A DNA stretch of 64,000 bases. Source: Alphaproteobacteria bacterium. Its GTDB lineage: Bacteria > Pseudomonadota > Alphaproteobacteria > WRAU01 > Hepatincolaceae. The DNA lies in contig WRAU01000002.1 in the NCBI GenBank assembly GCA_009780035.1, positions 62,001 through 126,000 on the forward strand, given 5' to 3'. The position numbers were made by a program, and so were the translations under genes. The notes beneath the pieces are model-generated. The model worked only from the letters and a program-made list of their open reading frames with translations, ran no database searches and was not told the DNA's origin. This document shows, in pieces, positions 33,708 through 43,349 of the stretch (positions within the stretch are counted from its first letter, which is position 1; each line of letters opens with the position of its first letter).

Positions 33708-34979
33708 ATGTCAAGACAATTATTAGACTATAATCCAGAAGATGAAAAATTTTGGCAGGAAAAAGGCTCAAGAATAGCAAATAGAAATCTTTGGATTTCC
33801 ATACCTAATTTAACCTTAGCCTTTATTATTTGGTATATATTTTCAGCAGTGGTAATTAATTTAAATAAAGTTGGCTATAATTTAACGCCGCAGCAGGTTT
33901 TTGATTTAGTAGCATATCCGGGATTGTTCGGGGCAACTTTAAGAATCTTCTATGGGTTTTTAAATCCAGTTTTTGGTGGCAGAAACTGGACAACTTTTGC
34001 TACTCTTACGCTTATAATTCCAGCAGCGGGCATAGGATATATCGCACAAAATCCTGATACGCCTTATTGGGTATTAGTTGTATTTTCAATTCTTTCAGGT
34101 TTTGGTTCAGCAAACTTTTCTTCTTCTAATGCTAATATTCCAGCTTTTTTTCCTAAAAGCAAACAGGGTGGTGCTTTAGGATTAAATGCCGGGCTTGGCA
34201 ACTTAGGGATTTCTATTGTGCAGTTTACTACACCATTATTAATTGGCACCGGTATTTTTGTTTTTATTTTCGGTGAAGGGCAAACTATGGCAAACGGCGA
34301 GGTGCTTTACTTGCAGAATGCTGCTTTCTTTTGGATTATTCCATTAATAATTTTCGCACTTCTTGCTTTCTTTAAAATGGATAATTTAGAAACTAAAGAT
34401 ACCCCTAAATTTAAAGAGCAATTATTTATTTTTAAAAGAAAGCATACTTATGCCATAATGATTCTTTATATTATGACTTTCGGTGGTTTTGCAGGATTCG
34501 CAGCCAGCTTTCCAATGATTCTATCACAAAAATTCACAGGCTTTAATCCGCTGAGCGTGGCTTTTTTAGGTCCTCTTGTTGGTGCATTAATTCGTCCGGT
34601 TGGCGGCTGGCTTTCAGATAAAATCGGCGGTGCAATTATTACCTTGTTTGTTTTTATTGGTGTGGCAGTTTGTTTAGCCTCTATTACTTTTATTAATTCT
34701 TTAGTTCCTTTTGTTCTTATGTTCGTATTGCTGTTTGCTTTCTGCGGAATTGGCAACGGCTCTACTTTTGGCATGATTGCTGAAGTATTTACTCCTAAAG
34801 AAAAAGGAGCGGCAGTTGGATTTATTGCAGCCATTGGTGCCTATGGATCTTTCTTTATTCCTAAAATTTTCGGCATGGCAGGCTTGCATAACGGCTTATG
34901 GATTATTTTTGCTTTTAATTTTGTATGCCTTGCCATAACTTATTTTGGTTATTGTTTAAAAAGAAAAGTTCGCAATTAA
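33708..34979 (+). CDS. narK: Nitrate/nitrite transporter NarK
   Basis: This major facilitator family protein of the inner membrane has 423 residues and 12 hydrophobic segments. The family motifs are FGGRNWTTFATL (about residues 88-99) and GLGNLGISIVQ (about 160-170), and the second-half glycine motif is in GIGNGSTFGMIAEVF near 345. It brings in nitrate and may export nitrite, since no nitrite reductase is in the window. It is the first gene of narKGHJI, 16 bases ahead of narG, under an FNR-type promoter. Confidence 0.95.
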   Translation: MSRQLLDYNPEDEKFWQEKGSRIANRNLWISIPNLTLAFIIWYIFSAVVINLNKVGYNLTPQQVFDLVAYPGLFGATLRIFYGFLNPVFGGRNWTTFATLTLIIPAAGIGYIAQNPDTPYWVLVVFSILSGFGSANFSSSNANIPAFFPKSKQGGALGLNAGLGNLGISIVQFTTPLLIGTGIFVFIFGEGQTMANGEVLYLQNAAFFWIIPLIIFALLAFFKMDNLETKDTPKFKEQLFIFKRKHTYAIMILYIMTFGGFAGFAASFPMILSQKFTGFNPLSVAFLGPLVGALIRPVGGWLSDKIGGAIITLFVFIGVAVCLASITFINSLVPFVLMFVLLFAFCGIGNGSTFGMIAEVFTPKEKGAAVGFIAAIGAYGSFFIPKIFGMAGLHNGLWIIFAFNFVCLAITYFGYCLKRKVRN

Positions 34980-34995
34980 ATTTTTGAGGTGATAT

Positions 34996-37900
34996 ATGTC
35001 TTTCCTAAAAAAATTATTTTTTCTTAAAGAAGTAAGCTCATTTTCAGATTCTCATGGCTATGTATCAGCAGAAAGCCGTAAATCTGAAAGTTTCTATCGC
35101 AATAGATGGTCTTACGATAAAGTTGTCCGCTCTACGCATGGGGTAAATTGCACTGGAAGCTGCAGTTGGAATGTATATGTAAAGGGAGGCATAATCACTT
35201 GGGAAACTCAGGCAACAGATTATCCTAAAACAAGACCAGACCAACCGAATCATGAACCAAGAGGCTGCCCGCGTGGAGCTTCTTATTCTTGGTATTTATA
35301 TTCGGCACAGCGGGTTAAGTATCCATTAATTAGAGCCAGCTTATTAAAATTATGGAAAGAGGCTAAAAATACTTTTACCTCGCCAATGGATGCTTGGCAT
35401 AGCATTGTATCAGGCAGCAAAAAAGAAGAATATAAAAAAGAAAGAGGCTTAGGCGGTTTTGTGCGCCTTAATTGGGATACGGCAAACGAAATTATTGCTG
35501 CTGCCAATTTATACACTGCAAAAACTTTTGGACCGGATAGAATTGTGGGTTTTTCACCAATTCCAGCCATGTCTATGATTTCTTACGCAGCCGGAGCCAG
35601 ATACCTATCGCTGATGGGCGGGGTGTGCTTAAGTTTTTATGACTGGTATTGCGATCTTCCTGTATCTTCTCCGCAAACATGGGGCGAACAAACCGATGTT
35701 CCAGAATCTGCAGATTGGTATAACAGCGGCTATATTATTATGTGGGGCAGTAATGTGCCAATGACCCGCACGCCAGATGCCCATTTTATGAGCGAAGCAA
35801 GATACCGCGGCACAAAAATTTCGGTTATAACGCCAGATTTCTCTGAAGCAGCAAAATTTGCTGATAATTGGCTGCCGGTTAAGCAAGGCACAGACGCCGC
35901 CTTTGGTTTAGCAATGGGTCATGTAATATTAAATGAATTTTTTGTAAAAAAACAAGATGCTTATTTTACTGAATACACCAAACAATATTCCGATTTTCCT
36001 TTTCTTGTAAAATTAGTAGAAAAAGACGGTAAGCTAGTTCCCGACAGACTTCTAAAAGCTGAAGATTTTAAGGATTCTCTTGGCAGTGAATCTAATAATG
36101 AATGGAAACCAGTATTATATGATGAAATATCTAAGAAAATAGTAATTCCTAATGGCACCACAGGCAGCCGTTGGGATGGCAGCGGTAAATGGAATTTAGA
36201 TAAAAAGAATTTAATCACCGGCGAAGATATTAATCCTGCATTATCTTTAAAAGATTCGCATGATAATTTAGTTGAAGTTTTATTTCCTTATTTCGGCGGT
36301 GATACGGTAGAATATTTCAACAAAGATACTTCCATTGGCAACACTATCGCCCGTAAAGTTCCTGCTAAAAAAGTAGCGACTGTTGCCGGCGAAATTTATG
36401 TTGCAACCGTGTTTGATTTAACGCTTAGCAATTATGCAGTAGATAATGGGTTGAATGATAGTGCAGTAGCAAAATCTTATGATGATGATACTCCATTTAC
36501 ACCAAAATGGCAGGAAAAAATTACTGGCGTCCGTGCGTCTGACTGTATTAAAGTTGCTCGTGAATTTGCTGAAAATGCCTCTATTACGAAAGGAAAATCT
36601 TTAGTAATTATCGGGGCGGCTATGAACCATTGGTATCATAGTGATATGCAGTATCGTGCAGTAATTAATTTATTAATTATGTGCGGATGTATTGGGCAGT
36701 CTGGCGGCGGCTGGGCGCATTATGTTGGTCAGGAAAAACTCCGTCCGCAAAGCGGCTGGGTGCCGGTAGCCTTTGGACTAGATTGGAGCAGACCGCCAAG
36801 ACAAATGAACTCTACATCATTCTTCTACACCCATACTAATCAATGGCAGTATGAAAATTTACGCCCGAAAGATTTACTATCGCCTACTTACACTAACAAA
36901 GAATTTGAAGAGCTGTCTTTTATAGACTTCAATTTAAAATCTATAAGAATGGGTTTTCTACCAACGGCACCGCAGCTTAATATGAATCCGTTAGAAATTT
37001 CACAAAAAGCTAAGGCGGAAAATCTTGAAGCGGCGGCATATGTTGTTCGTGAGCTAAAAAATAAAAATCTTAAGTTTGCGGCGGAAGAACCAGAGGCAGC
37101 AGGCAATGCTCCGAAAAATTTATTTGTATGGCGTTCTAATTTGTTAGGATCAAGCGCTAAGGGGCACGAATATTTTTTAAAATATCTGCTTGGAACTCAG
37201 CACTCAGTGCTTAATACTACTATTAAAGAACAGGGATTAGAGCTGCCTAAATATGTAAAATATGAAGACAGCAAAGCAGAAGGTAAATTAGACTTGTTGG
37301 TAACCCTAGATTTTAGAATGTCAACCACTTGTTTATATTCCGATATTGTGCTGCCTACAGCTACTTGGTATGAGAAAAACGATTTAAATACCTCTGACAT
37401 GCACCCGTTTATTCACCCTTTATCTGAAGCACTAAATCCGCTTTATGAATCTAAAAGTGATTTAGATATTTATAACGGTTTTGCAAAAAAAGTTTCTCAG
37501 TTGGCAAGCAATTACTTAGAAACAGCAACAGATGTGGTGCTTGTGCCAATTCAGCATGATAGTCCGCAAGAAAACGCCCAAGCAGATATTAAAGACTGGG
37601 CGCTGGGAGAAGTTGAACCCATGCCAGGTAAAACCATGCCGAATATTGTGGTTGTGGAAAGAGACTACACTAAAATTCACGATAAATTTACCACCTTAGG
37701 TCCGCTGCTAGATAAACTTGGCAACAACGGCAAAGGCATAACTTGGAATACAGAAAGCGAAATCCATCATTTAAAAGAATCTCATGGCGAATCTAAAGCC
37801 AATAGCCGTCCAATGATGGAAACTGCCATTAAAGTTGCCGATACAATTTTAACTCTTGCTCCGGAAACTAACGGCGAAGTTGCTTATAAATCTTGGGAGG

Positions 37901-38682
37901 CTTTAGAGAAATCTACCGGGCGTCATCATACCCATTTAGTATCAGGAAGACGCGAAGAAAGAATCAGCTTTTTTGATATTCAAAGACAGCCTAGAAAAAT
38001 TATTACCTCGCCAATCTGGAGCGGTGTAGATAGTGAAGAAGTGAACTATACAGGATATTATACCAATGTTCACGAAAATATTCCCTTTAGAACACTAACA
38101 GGAAGACAGCATATTTACCAAGATCATCCTTGGATGCTGGCTTTCGGTGAAGGTTTTGCTACTTATAAGCCGCCTGTTAATGTATCTACTGTTGAGAATG
38201 TAAAAAACAGATTAGGCAGCGATGACTATGTAGTGCTGAATTTTGGCACGCCGCATTCTAAATGGACTATCCACAGCACTTATTCTGATAATCTAATTAT
38301 GCTGACGCTTAGCCGCGGCGGTCCGCACATTTGGATTTCTGAGGCTGACGCTAAAAAAATTAATCTGCAGGATAACGATTTTGTTGAAGCAGTCAACGCT
38401 AACGGCGTGGTAACTGCCAAAGTAGTGGTAAGTCAAAGAATGCCTCGCGGTCTTGCCTTTATGTATCATGCGCAGGAAAAAATTATCAATACGCCGCTAT
38501 CGCAAATTACAGGAAATAGAGGCGGCATTCATAATAGTTTATCTAAGGTTTTGGTAAAGCCTACGCATATGATTGGCGGATATTCGCATCTATCTTATGG
38601 CTTTAACTACTATGGAACAGTAGGCTGCAATAGGGACGAATTTATTGCGATTAAAAAGCTAAACAAAGTAGAATTTGAATAA
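34996..38682 (+). CDS. narG: Respiratory nitrate reductase alpha subunit
   Basis: This is the catalytic subunit with Mo-bis-MGD, at the cytoplasmic face of the inner membrane, which reduces nitrate to nitrite with quinol electrons. The 1228 residues are close to the usual 1240-1250. The N-terminal FS0 cluster ligands are in THGVNCTGSCSW with the later RGCPRGASYSW cysteine. The molybdenum ligand aspartate lies in SFYDWYCDLP near residue 215. A vestigial twin-arginine-like start (SRKSESFYRNRW) matches NarG. It overlaps no neighbour, and narH starts 10 bases after its stop. Confidence 0.98.
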   Translation: MSFLKKLFFLKEVSSFSDSHGYVSAESRKSESFYRNRWSYDKVVRSTHGVNCTGSCSWNVYVKGGIITWETQATDYPKTRPDQPNHEPRGCPRGASYSWYLYSAQRVKYPLIRASLLKLWKEAKNTFTSPMDAWHSIVSGSKKEEYKKERGLGGFVRLNWDTANEIIAAANLYTAKTFGPDRIVGFSPIPAMSMISYAAGARYLSLMGGVCLSFYDWYCDLPVSSPQTWGEQTDVPESADWYNSGYIIMWGSNVPMTRTPDAHFMSEARYRGTKISVITPDFSEAAKFADNWLPVKQGTDAAFGLAMGHVILNEFFVKKQDAYFTEYTKQYSDFPFLVKLVEKDGKLVPDRLLKAEDFKDSLGSESNNEWKPVLYDEISKKIVIPNGTTGSRWDGSGKWNLDKKNLITGEDINPALSLKDSHDNLVEVLFPYFGGDTVEYFNKDTSIGNTIARKVPAKKVATVAGEIYVATVFDLTLSNYAVDNGLNDSAVAKSYDDDTPFTPKWQEKITGVRASDCIKVAREFAENASITKGKSLVIIGAAMNHWYHSDMQYRAVINLLIMCGCIGQSGGGWAHYVGQEKLRPQSGWVPVAFGLDWSRPPRQMNSTSFFYTHTNQWQYENLRPKDLLSPTYTNKEFEELSFIDFNLKSIRMGFLPTAPQLNMNPLEISQKAKAENLEAAAYVVRELKNKNLKFAAEEPEAAGNAPKNLFVWRSNLLGSSAKGHEYFLKYLLGTQHSVLNTTIKEQGLELPKYVKYEDSKAEGKLDLLVTLDFRMSTTCLYSDIVLPTATWYEKNDLNTSDMHPFIHPLSEALNPLYESKSDLDIYNGFAKKVSQLASNYLETATDVVLVPIQHDSPQENAQADIKDWALGEVEPMPGKTMPNIVVVERDYTKIHDKFTTLGPLLDKLGNNGKGITWNTESEIHHLKESHGESKANSRPMMETAIKVADTILTLAPETNGEVAYKSWEALEKSTGRHHTHLVSGRREERISFFDIQRQPRKIITSPIWSGVDSEEVNYTGYYTNVHENIPFRTLTGRQHIYQDHPWMLAFGEGFATYKPPVNVSTVENVKNRLGSDDYVVLNFGTPHSKWTIHSTYSDNLIMLTLSRGGPHIWISEADAKKINLQDNDFVEAVNANGVVTAKVVVSQRMPRGLAFMYHAQEKIINTPLSQITGNRGGIHNSLSKVLVKPTHMIGGYSHLSYGFNYYGTVGCNRDEFIAIKKLNKVEFE

Positions 38683-38692
38683 GGAAGACACC

Positions 38693-40177
38693 ATGAAAGT
38701 AAGAGCACAGATAGGAAAAGTCTTAAATTTAGATAAGTGCATCGGCTGCCATACCTGCAGCGTATCGTGCAAGCAAGTGTGGACTTCTCGTGAAGGCGTT
38801 GAATATGCTTGGTTTAATAATGTGGAAAGCAAACCGGGAGTTGGCTATCCTAAAAATTGGGAAGATCAAGATAAATACAACGGCGGCTGGGAAAGCAAGG
38901 GGGGCAAATTAAAGCCTAAGATTGGCGGCAAAATTAAAAATTTATCAAATATCTTTGCTAATTCTAATATGCCAAGCATTGATGACTACTACGAACCATT
39001 TACTTTTGAGTATTCTAAACTGCAGAATGCACCTAAGTCTAAAACTAATCCAACTGCTCGGGCAGTATCAGTTTTAACTGGGCAAAAAATGGAAAAAGTT
39101 GAAAATGGACCTAACTGGGAAGATCAACTGGGCGGCGAGTTTGAAAAAAGATCTGCTGATTATAATTTTAAAGATGAAAAGCATAAAGAAATTTATGGTG
39201 AATTTGAAAAAACTTTTATGTTCTACCTGCCAAGACTCTGCGAGCATTGTTTAAACCCTACCTGTGTAGCGGCATGCCCTAGCGGAGCTGCATATAAGCG
39301 GGAAGAGGACGGCATAGTTTTAATAGATCAAGAAAAATGCAAAGGCTGGCGGTTATGTGTTAGCGGCTGTCCTTATAAAAAAATCTATTTTAACTGGGCG
39401 TCGCAAAAGTCTGAAAAATGCAATTTCTGTTTTCCAAGAATAGAAGCTGGTTTGCCAACGCTCTGCAGTGAAACTTGCGTGGGCAGAATTAGATATTTAG
39501 GAGTATTGTTATACGATGCTGATAAAATATCAGCAATGGCAAACATAAAAAGTGAAAAAGAGCTTTATGAAGCCCAAGTTTCCATGTTTTTAGATCCATT
39601 TGATGAAAATGTGATTGCTGAGGCTAAAAAAGAAGGCATTCCGCAGGCATGGCTTGATGCAGCTCAGAAATCTCCGGTTTATAAAATGATAAAAGACTGG
39701 GGCATAGCATTCCCATTGCATCCGGAATATAGAACATTACCTATGGTTTGGTATATTCCGCCTTTATCGCCGATTCAAAGAAATTTTGATGAAGAAATTA
39801 CCGCAGGTAATATCATTCCAACTTTAAAATCCCTAAGTATTCCGCTGTCTTATTTGGCGAATTTATTGACAGCTGGAGATATAGCGCCAATTGAAAGCGC
39901 TCTTAACAAAATGCTTTCTATGCGGGCATTTATGCGAAGCAAACTGATAGAAAAAAATCCGCAGGAGGCTTTCTTAAATGCGGGGCTTACGCAGGAACAA
40001 TGTGAGGAAATGTATAAATATTTAGCTATTGCCGATTATACTGATAGATTTGTGGTGCCAACTTCTCACAAAGAATACGCAGAAGATGCCTTTGAACTAA
40101 AAGCATCTTGCGGATTTAATTTCGAGCAGGGCAATACAGTTTCTAAAAGAGGCAGAAATCTTTTCGGTGGAAAATAG
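38693..40177 (+). CDS. narH: Respiratory nitrate reductase beta subunit
   Basis: This iron-sulfur subunit passes electrons from NarI haem to NarG. The cluster ligands are visible: CIGCHTCSVSCK near the start, LCEHCLNPTCVAACPSGA in the middle, and then CKGWRLCVSGCPYKK with tryptophan where a fourth cysteine would be (the 3Fe-4S site). CNFCFPR and CSETCVGRIRYLG complete the set. The start is ATG 38693, after AAGGAAG; an upstream TTG at 38675 would only add a non-conserved extension. The product is 494 residues. Confidence 0.97.
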   Translation: MKVRAQIGKVLNLDKCIGCHTCSVSCKQVWTSREGVEYAWFNNVESKPGVGYPKNWEDQDKYNGGWESKGGKLKPKIGGKIKNLSNIFANSNMPSIDDYYEPFTFEYSKLQNAPKSKTNPTARAVSVLTGQKMEKVENGPNWEDQLGGEFEKRSADYNFKDEKHKEIYGEFEKTFMFYLPRLCEHCLNPTCVAACPSGAAYKREEDGIVLIDQEKCKGWRLCVSGCPYKKIYFNWASQKSEKCNFCFPRIEAGLPTLCSETCVGRIRYLGVLLYDADKISAMANIKSEKELYEAQVSMFLDPFDENVIAEAKKEGIPQAWLDAAQKSPVYKMIKDWGIAFPLHPEYRTLPMVWYIPPLSPIQRNFDEEITAGNIIPTLKSLSIPLSYLANLLTAGDIAPIESALNKMLSMRAFMRSKLIEKNPQEAFLNAGLTQEQCEEMYKYLAIADYTDRFVVPTSHKEYAEDAFELKASCGFNFEQGNTVSKRGRNLFGGK

Positions 40178-40186
40178 AGGAAAATT

Positions 40187-40768
40187 ATGGACTATAAAAT
40201 ATTATCATATTTGCTGTTTTATCCCGATGAAGAGTATTTAGCCAGCTTAAGTGAATTAGAGGCTGAGGTAAAGGATAGCAGTTTGCAGTTAGATGTATCT
40301 GCATTTGTTAAGCAGATTACGGCAATTGATAAATATGAAGCCATGAGTAATTATGTGGCATATTTTGATAATAATCCCAGTCTTTCTTTATATCTATTTG
40401 ACCATATAATAGGGGATTCTAAAGAAAGAGGGCAGGCGCTGGTAGATTTAAAAGCTCTGTATGCAGAAAATAATTTTGAAGTAAATTCTCAGTATCTGCC
40501 AGATTTTATTCCGCTTTTTTTAGAATTTTTAAGTGTTGTAGATGAAGAAGCTGCTAAGCTGCTGCTGATTGAGACCTACGAGGTTATGAATACTTTATAT
40601 TTAAGACACAAAAAGGTTGATAGTATTTATAGTTTTATTTTTAAACACCTAATTCAAAAAATGGGAAAAGAAGTTAAAGAAATTGAGGTTAAAGTGCTTG
40701 ATTCTAAAGAAATAGATGAATTATGGCAAGAGCAGGAAGTAATTTTTGCTAATAATGTAAAAAATTAA
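40187..40768 (+). CDS. narJ: Nitrate reductase assembly chaperone NarJ
   Basis: This dedicated chaperone binds apo-NarG and allows cofactor insertion and membrane attachment; it is not part of the final enzyme. The 193 residues are predicted all-helical, with YLLFYPDEEYL at the start and SLYLFDHIIGDSKERGQALVDL near residues 66-88 (the conserved H and R-G-x-A region). LPDFIPLFLEFL follows. It sits between narH and narI, 9 and 15 bases apart. Confidence 0.95.
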   Translation: MDYKILSYLLFYPDEEYLASLSELEAEVKDSSLQLDVSAFVKQITAIDKYEAMSNYVAYFDNNPSLSLYLFDHIIGDSKERGQALVDLKALYAENNFEVNSQYLPDFIPLFLEFLSVVDEEAAKLLLIETYEVMNTLYLRHKKVDSIYSFIFKHLIQKMGKEVKEIEVKVLDSKEIDELWQEQEVIFANNVKN

Positions 40769-40783
40769 AAAAAAGAGGAAAAC

Positions 40784-41482
40784 ATGGAAGATATAATATT
40801 AAGCGTTTTATTTGGCTTTTATCCTTATTTAGCTTTGATAGTTTTTGTGCTTGGAACTGCCTTGCGGTTAAAAAACAACCCTTACAGTGTATCGGCAAAA
40901 TCTTCGCAGTTTCTTAATAAAGTAAGCGATAGAGCTTTGTTTATTGCTTCTATGGCAGGATTTCACATTGCCATAATTGTAATTTTGCTGGGACATTTTG
41001 GAGGTTTTTTAACGCCAAGAGAAGTATTTTTAGATATGGGAATAACCGATGAATCTCATGCTGAAATGGCACATATTATCGGCGGAGTAGCTGCGGTTGT
41101 TGGGCTTTTATCTATGCTTTATCTATTAAAAAGAAGATTTTTCAATGATAGAATTTCTATAAATAGCAGCATAGGCGATAAACTGATATTATTAGTTATT
41201 TTTATTCAGCTGTTTTTAGGATTCTTAACTATATTTATAAAAAGCCCAGTAGAGGCAGCTGAAAAAGTTGTGTTGCTAGGCTATTACTTTCAAGGGGTAT
41301 TAACTTTTCATCTTGATTCTTACTTGTTTGTTATGGATATGCCGATAATTACTTTACTGCATATTTTTTTAGGCTGGACTTTATTTTTGCTTTTCCCGTT
41401 TACAAGACTAATACATGTAATAACTGCACCATTGCATTATTTGGTTCGCCGCGGATATCAAATTGTTAGAAGAAAGGCATAA
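40784..41482 (+). CDS. narI: Respiratory nitrate reductase gamma subunit
   Basis: This membrane cytochrome b oxidises quinol and passes electrons to NarH through two haems. The 232 residues form five membrane segments. Haem-ligand histidines are seen in GFHIAIIVILLGHFGG (first pair) and in the C-terminal LLHIFLGWTLFLLFPFTRLIHV (second pair). It is the last gene of the operon, and a perfect 18-base inverted repeat follows its stop directly. Confidence 0.97.
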   Translation: MEDIILSVLFGFYPYLALIVFVLGTALRLKNNPYSVSAKSSQFLNKVSDRALFIASMAGFHIAIIVILLGHFGGFLTPREVFLDMGITDESHAEMAHIIGGVAAVVGLLSMLYLLKRRFFNDRISINSSIGDKLILLVIFIQLFLGFLTIFIKSPVEAAEKVVLLGYYFQGVLTFHLDSYLFVMDMPIITLLHIFLGWTLFLLFPFTRLIHVITAPLHYLVRRGYQIVRRKA

Positions 41483-41483
41483 G

Positions 41484-41574
41484 ATATAAAGAGCTTTAAA
41501 CAGCTTTGCACTGACTTATAGCGTTGGTAAAATGTTTACGAATCCACGAAATGGAAGTTTAAAGCTCTTTATAT
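41484..41574 (+). repeat. Perfect 18-base inverted repeat after narI
   Basis: The arms at 41484-41501 (ATATAAAGAGCTTTAAAC) and 41557-41574 are exact reverse complements, 55 bases apart. A smaller hairpin GTAAA/TTTAC (about 41527-41539) lies inside. It may end the nar transcript, although the spacer is long and there is only a short T-run after the second arm. Confidence 0.85.
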
Positions 41575-41642
41575 ATTTATACCTTTTTATGAGGTGGGAA
41601 AAGAGTAATTATTGCGAAGCAACTAAACTTTCTTCTATTCTA

Positions 41643-42059
41643 TTAAAATTTATTCAGCCAATGGTTGCCATTGTTGACATCTATTTCTTTTTTAAAGAAA
41701 GGAGCTTTAATTTTTAAAAAATCCATAATGTAAGCGCAAGCATCAAAAGCTGCCTGTCTATGCTTTGCTGATACAAGAATTAAAACAATTTGCTCCTGTG
41801 AGCCTATAAATCCTATACGATGAACTATACGGACATCGTTTAGTTTATAAGCATCAATAGCATTTGCGATAATATTTTCAAGCTGTTTATATGCCATAGG
41901 AATATAGCAGTCTAAATAAATGCCTTTAAGATTGTGGGTTTCGTTGAAGTCTCTTACATAGCCAATAAAACTTACAACCGCGCCGGATTTTTGTTTATCA
42001 AGCTGCTGCATCTCTGCTTCAATGGAAAAATCTTCGGTTTTTATTATAACACTCGGCAA
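41643..42059 (-). CDS. moaE: Molybdopterin synthase catalytic subunit
   Basis: This large subunit of molybdopterin synthase transfers sulfur from MoaD thiocarboxylate to cPMP. The family blocks are GAVVSFIGYVRDFN near residues 26-39, YIPMAYKQLENI near 52-63, RIVHRIGFIGSQEQIVLILVSAKHRQAAFDAC near 78-110, and the active-site lysine region KAPFFKKEID near 117-126. The length of 138 is typical. It is the last gene of moaBCDE, 2 bases after moaD. Confidence 0.96.
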   Translation of the reverse strand: MPSVIIKTEDFSIEAEMQQLDKQKSGAVVSFIGYVRDFNETHNLKGIYLDCYIPMAYKQLENIIANAIDAYKLNDVRIVHRIGFIGSQEQIVLILVSAKHRQAAFDACAYIMDFLKIKAPFFKKEIDVNNGNHWLNKF

Positions 42060-42061
42060 AT

Positions 42062-42304
42062 TTATCCTCCGGTTACAGGCGGAAAAAAAGCAACCTCATC
42101 GGTGTTTGCTACAATGGTATTAAGATCGGCAAATTCTAAATTTACAGATGCTAAAATAGATTCATTATTTAATATGTTGAATTTCTCACCATACTCCGTA
42201 ATTAGTTTGTTTTTCAATTCACGCACAGTTAAGGGGGTGTTAATCTCTAGGATAATTTCTTCGGCTAAACTTTCTTTCAACCAAGCAAAAAACTTAATTT
42301 TCAT
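42062..42304 (-). CDS. moaD: Molybdopterin synthase sulfur carrier subunit
   Basis: This small ubiquitin-fold protein of 80 residues ends in the obligatory Gly-Gly (PPVTGG), which is adenylated by MoeB and turned into a thiocarboxylate. The DEVAFFPPVTGG end is typical. It overlaps moaC by 11 bases, which suggests coupled translation. Confidence 0.95.
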   Translation of the reverse strand: MKIKFFAWLKESLAEEIILEINTPLTVRELKNKLITEYGEKFNILNNESILASVNLEFADLNTIVANTDEVAFFPPVTGG

Positions 42305-42770
42305 TTTCCCTCACAAAATGTCCGCTTTTGCCGCCGCTTTTTTCCAGCAGCTTAATTTCACTGATTACAGCAAACTTATCAACCGCTTTAATCATATCAT
42401 AAATACCTAGTAAAGCACAAGATGCACTAGTAAGAGCTTCCATTTCAACGCCAGTTTTACCAAAAGTTTTAACGGTTGCAATAACTACAACTTTATTGCT
42501 GCAGAGTTCTATTTTAATATCAACTTTATCTAATAAAACTGTATGGCATAAAGGAATAAGTGAGGAAGTTTGCTTAGCGCCATTGATGCCGGCAATTTTG
42601 GCAACTGTATAAATATCTCCTTTTTTTAAGGAGTTTTCTTGAATTTTTTGCATAGCTAAAGCAGAAACTGTAATATTGCCAACTGCTACGGCAATACGAT
42701 TAGTGGATTCTTTATCACTGACATCTACCATCGAGATTTCGCCCGCCTTGTTAATATGCGATAGCTCCAT
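42294..42770 (-). CDS. moaC: Cyclic pyranopterin monophosphate synthase MoaC
   Basis: This enzyme acts after MoaA to form cPMP. The protein is 158 residues, with SHINKAGEISMVDVSDKESTNRIA at the start, AKIAGINGAKQTSSLIPLCHTVLL near residues 57-80 (catalytic lysine and histidine region), and TGVEMEALTSASCALLGIYDMIKAVDK near 105-132. The order moaB-moaC-moaD-moaE is one operon on the minus strand. Confidence 0.97.
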   Translation of the reverse strand: MELSHINKAGEISMVDVSDKESTNRIAVAVGNITVSALAMQKIQENSLKKGDIYTVAKIAGINGAKQTSSLIPLCHTVLLDKVDIKIELCSNKVVVIATVKTFGKTGVEMEALTSASCALLGIYDMIKAVDKFAVISEIKLLEKSGGKSGHFVRENEN

Positions 42771-42772
42771 AA

Positions 42773-43288
42773 TTAATATCCCAATTTAATAAGGGCGGCA
42801 AAATTGCATGGACGAACTGTAGAATTCAACTGCAAACTAAGTATTTTTTCATAGGCAGTTTTGCAAGCATTGGTAGATCCTGGAATGCAGAAAATCAGCT
42901 TTTTATCAATAAATCCGCCAAACGCATTAGACTGCATGGCAGATGTTCCAATTTCTGCAAAAGAAATATGGCGGAATATTTCACCGAAGCCTTCAATGTG
43001 CTTAGTAATAAGCGGATAAATTGCTGATATGGTGTTATCTCTTTTTGTAAATCCTGTGCCGCCGGTAGTAATTATTACTTCAGTGTTATTCGGCAAAGTT
43101 TGAATAGCTGTTCTTATGGCTGCAATATCATCAACCACAATTAATTTTTGAATAACATGATGACCATCAGCCAAAAGCAATTCCTTTAAGGTGCTGCCAG
43201 AGGTATCGGTATTTTCATCTCTAGTGTCGGAAATTGTAATAACCGCCACATTAAGCGGTTCAAAATTATCTAAAAATGCTTTTGCCAT
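42773..43288 (-). CDS. moaB: Molybdenum cofactor adenylyltransferase-type protein MoaB
   Basis: This protein is of the MoaB/Mog family, which adenylates molybdopterin before molybdenum insertion. The 171-residue protein has VAVITISDTRDENTDTSG near residue 15 and the signature EVIITTGGTGFTKRDNTI near 70-87; IFCIPGSTNACKTAYEKI follows. Size and motif fit MoaB better than Mog. It is the first gene of the minus-strand operon and shares an FNR-boxed intergenic region with moaA. Confidence 0.93.
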   Translation of the reverse strand: MAKAFLDNFEPLNVAVITISDTRDENTDTSGSTLKELLLADGHHVIQKLIVVDDIAAIRTAIQTLPNNTEVIITTGGTGFTKRDNTISAIYPLITKHIEGFGEIFRHISFAEIGTSAMQSNAFGGFIDKKLIFCIPGSTNACKTAYEKILSLQLNSTVRPCNFAALIKLGY

Positions 43289-43335
43289 AAGTATCCTCTT
43301 TTAAGAAAAGCTAACAAAACTATCTAAAAAAATAA

Positions 43336-43349
43336 TTGATATATATCAA
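43336..43349. promoter_or_regulatory. Perfect FNR-type box between moaB and moaA
   Basis: TTGATATATATCAA is a perfect TTGAT-N4-ATCAA palindrome. It lies 48 bases from the moaB start and 61 from the moaA start, so it could serve both directions. Confidence 0.85.
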
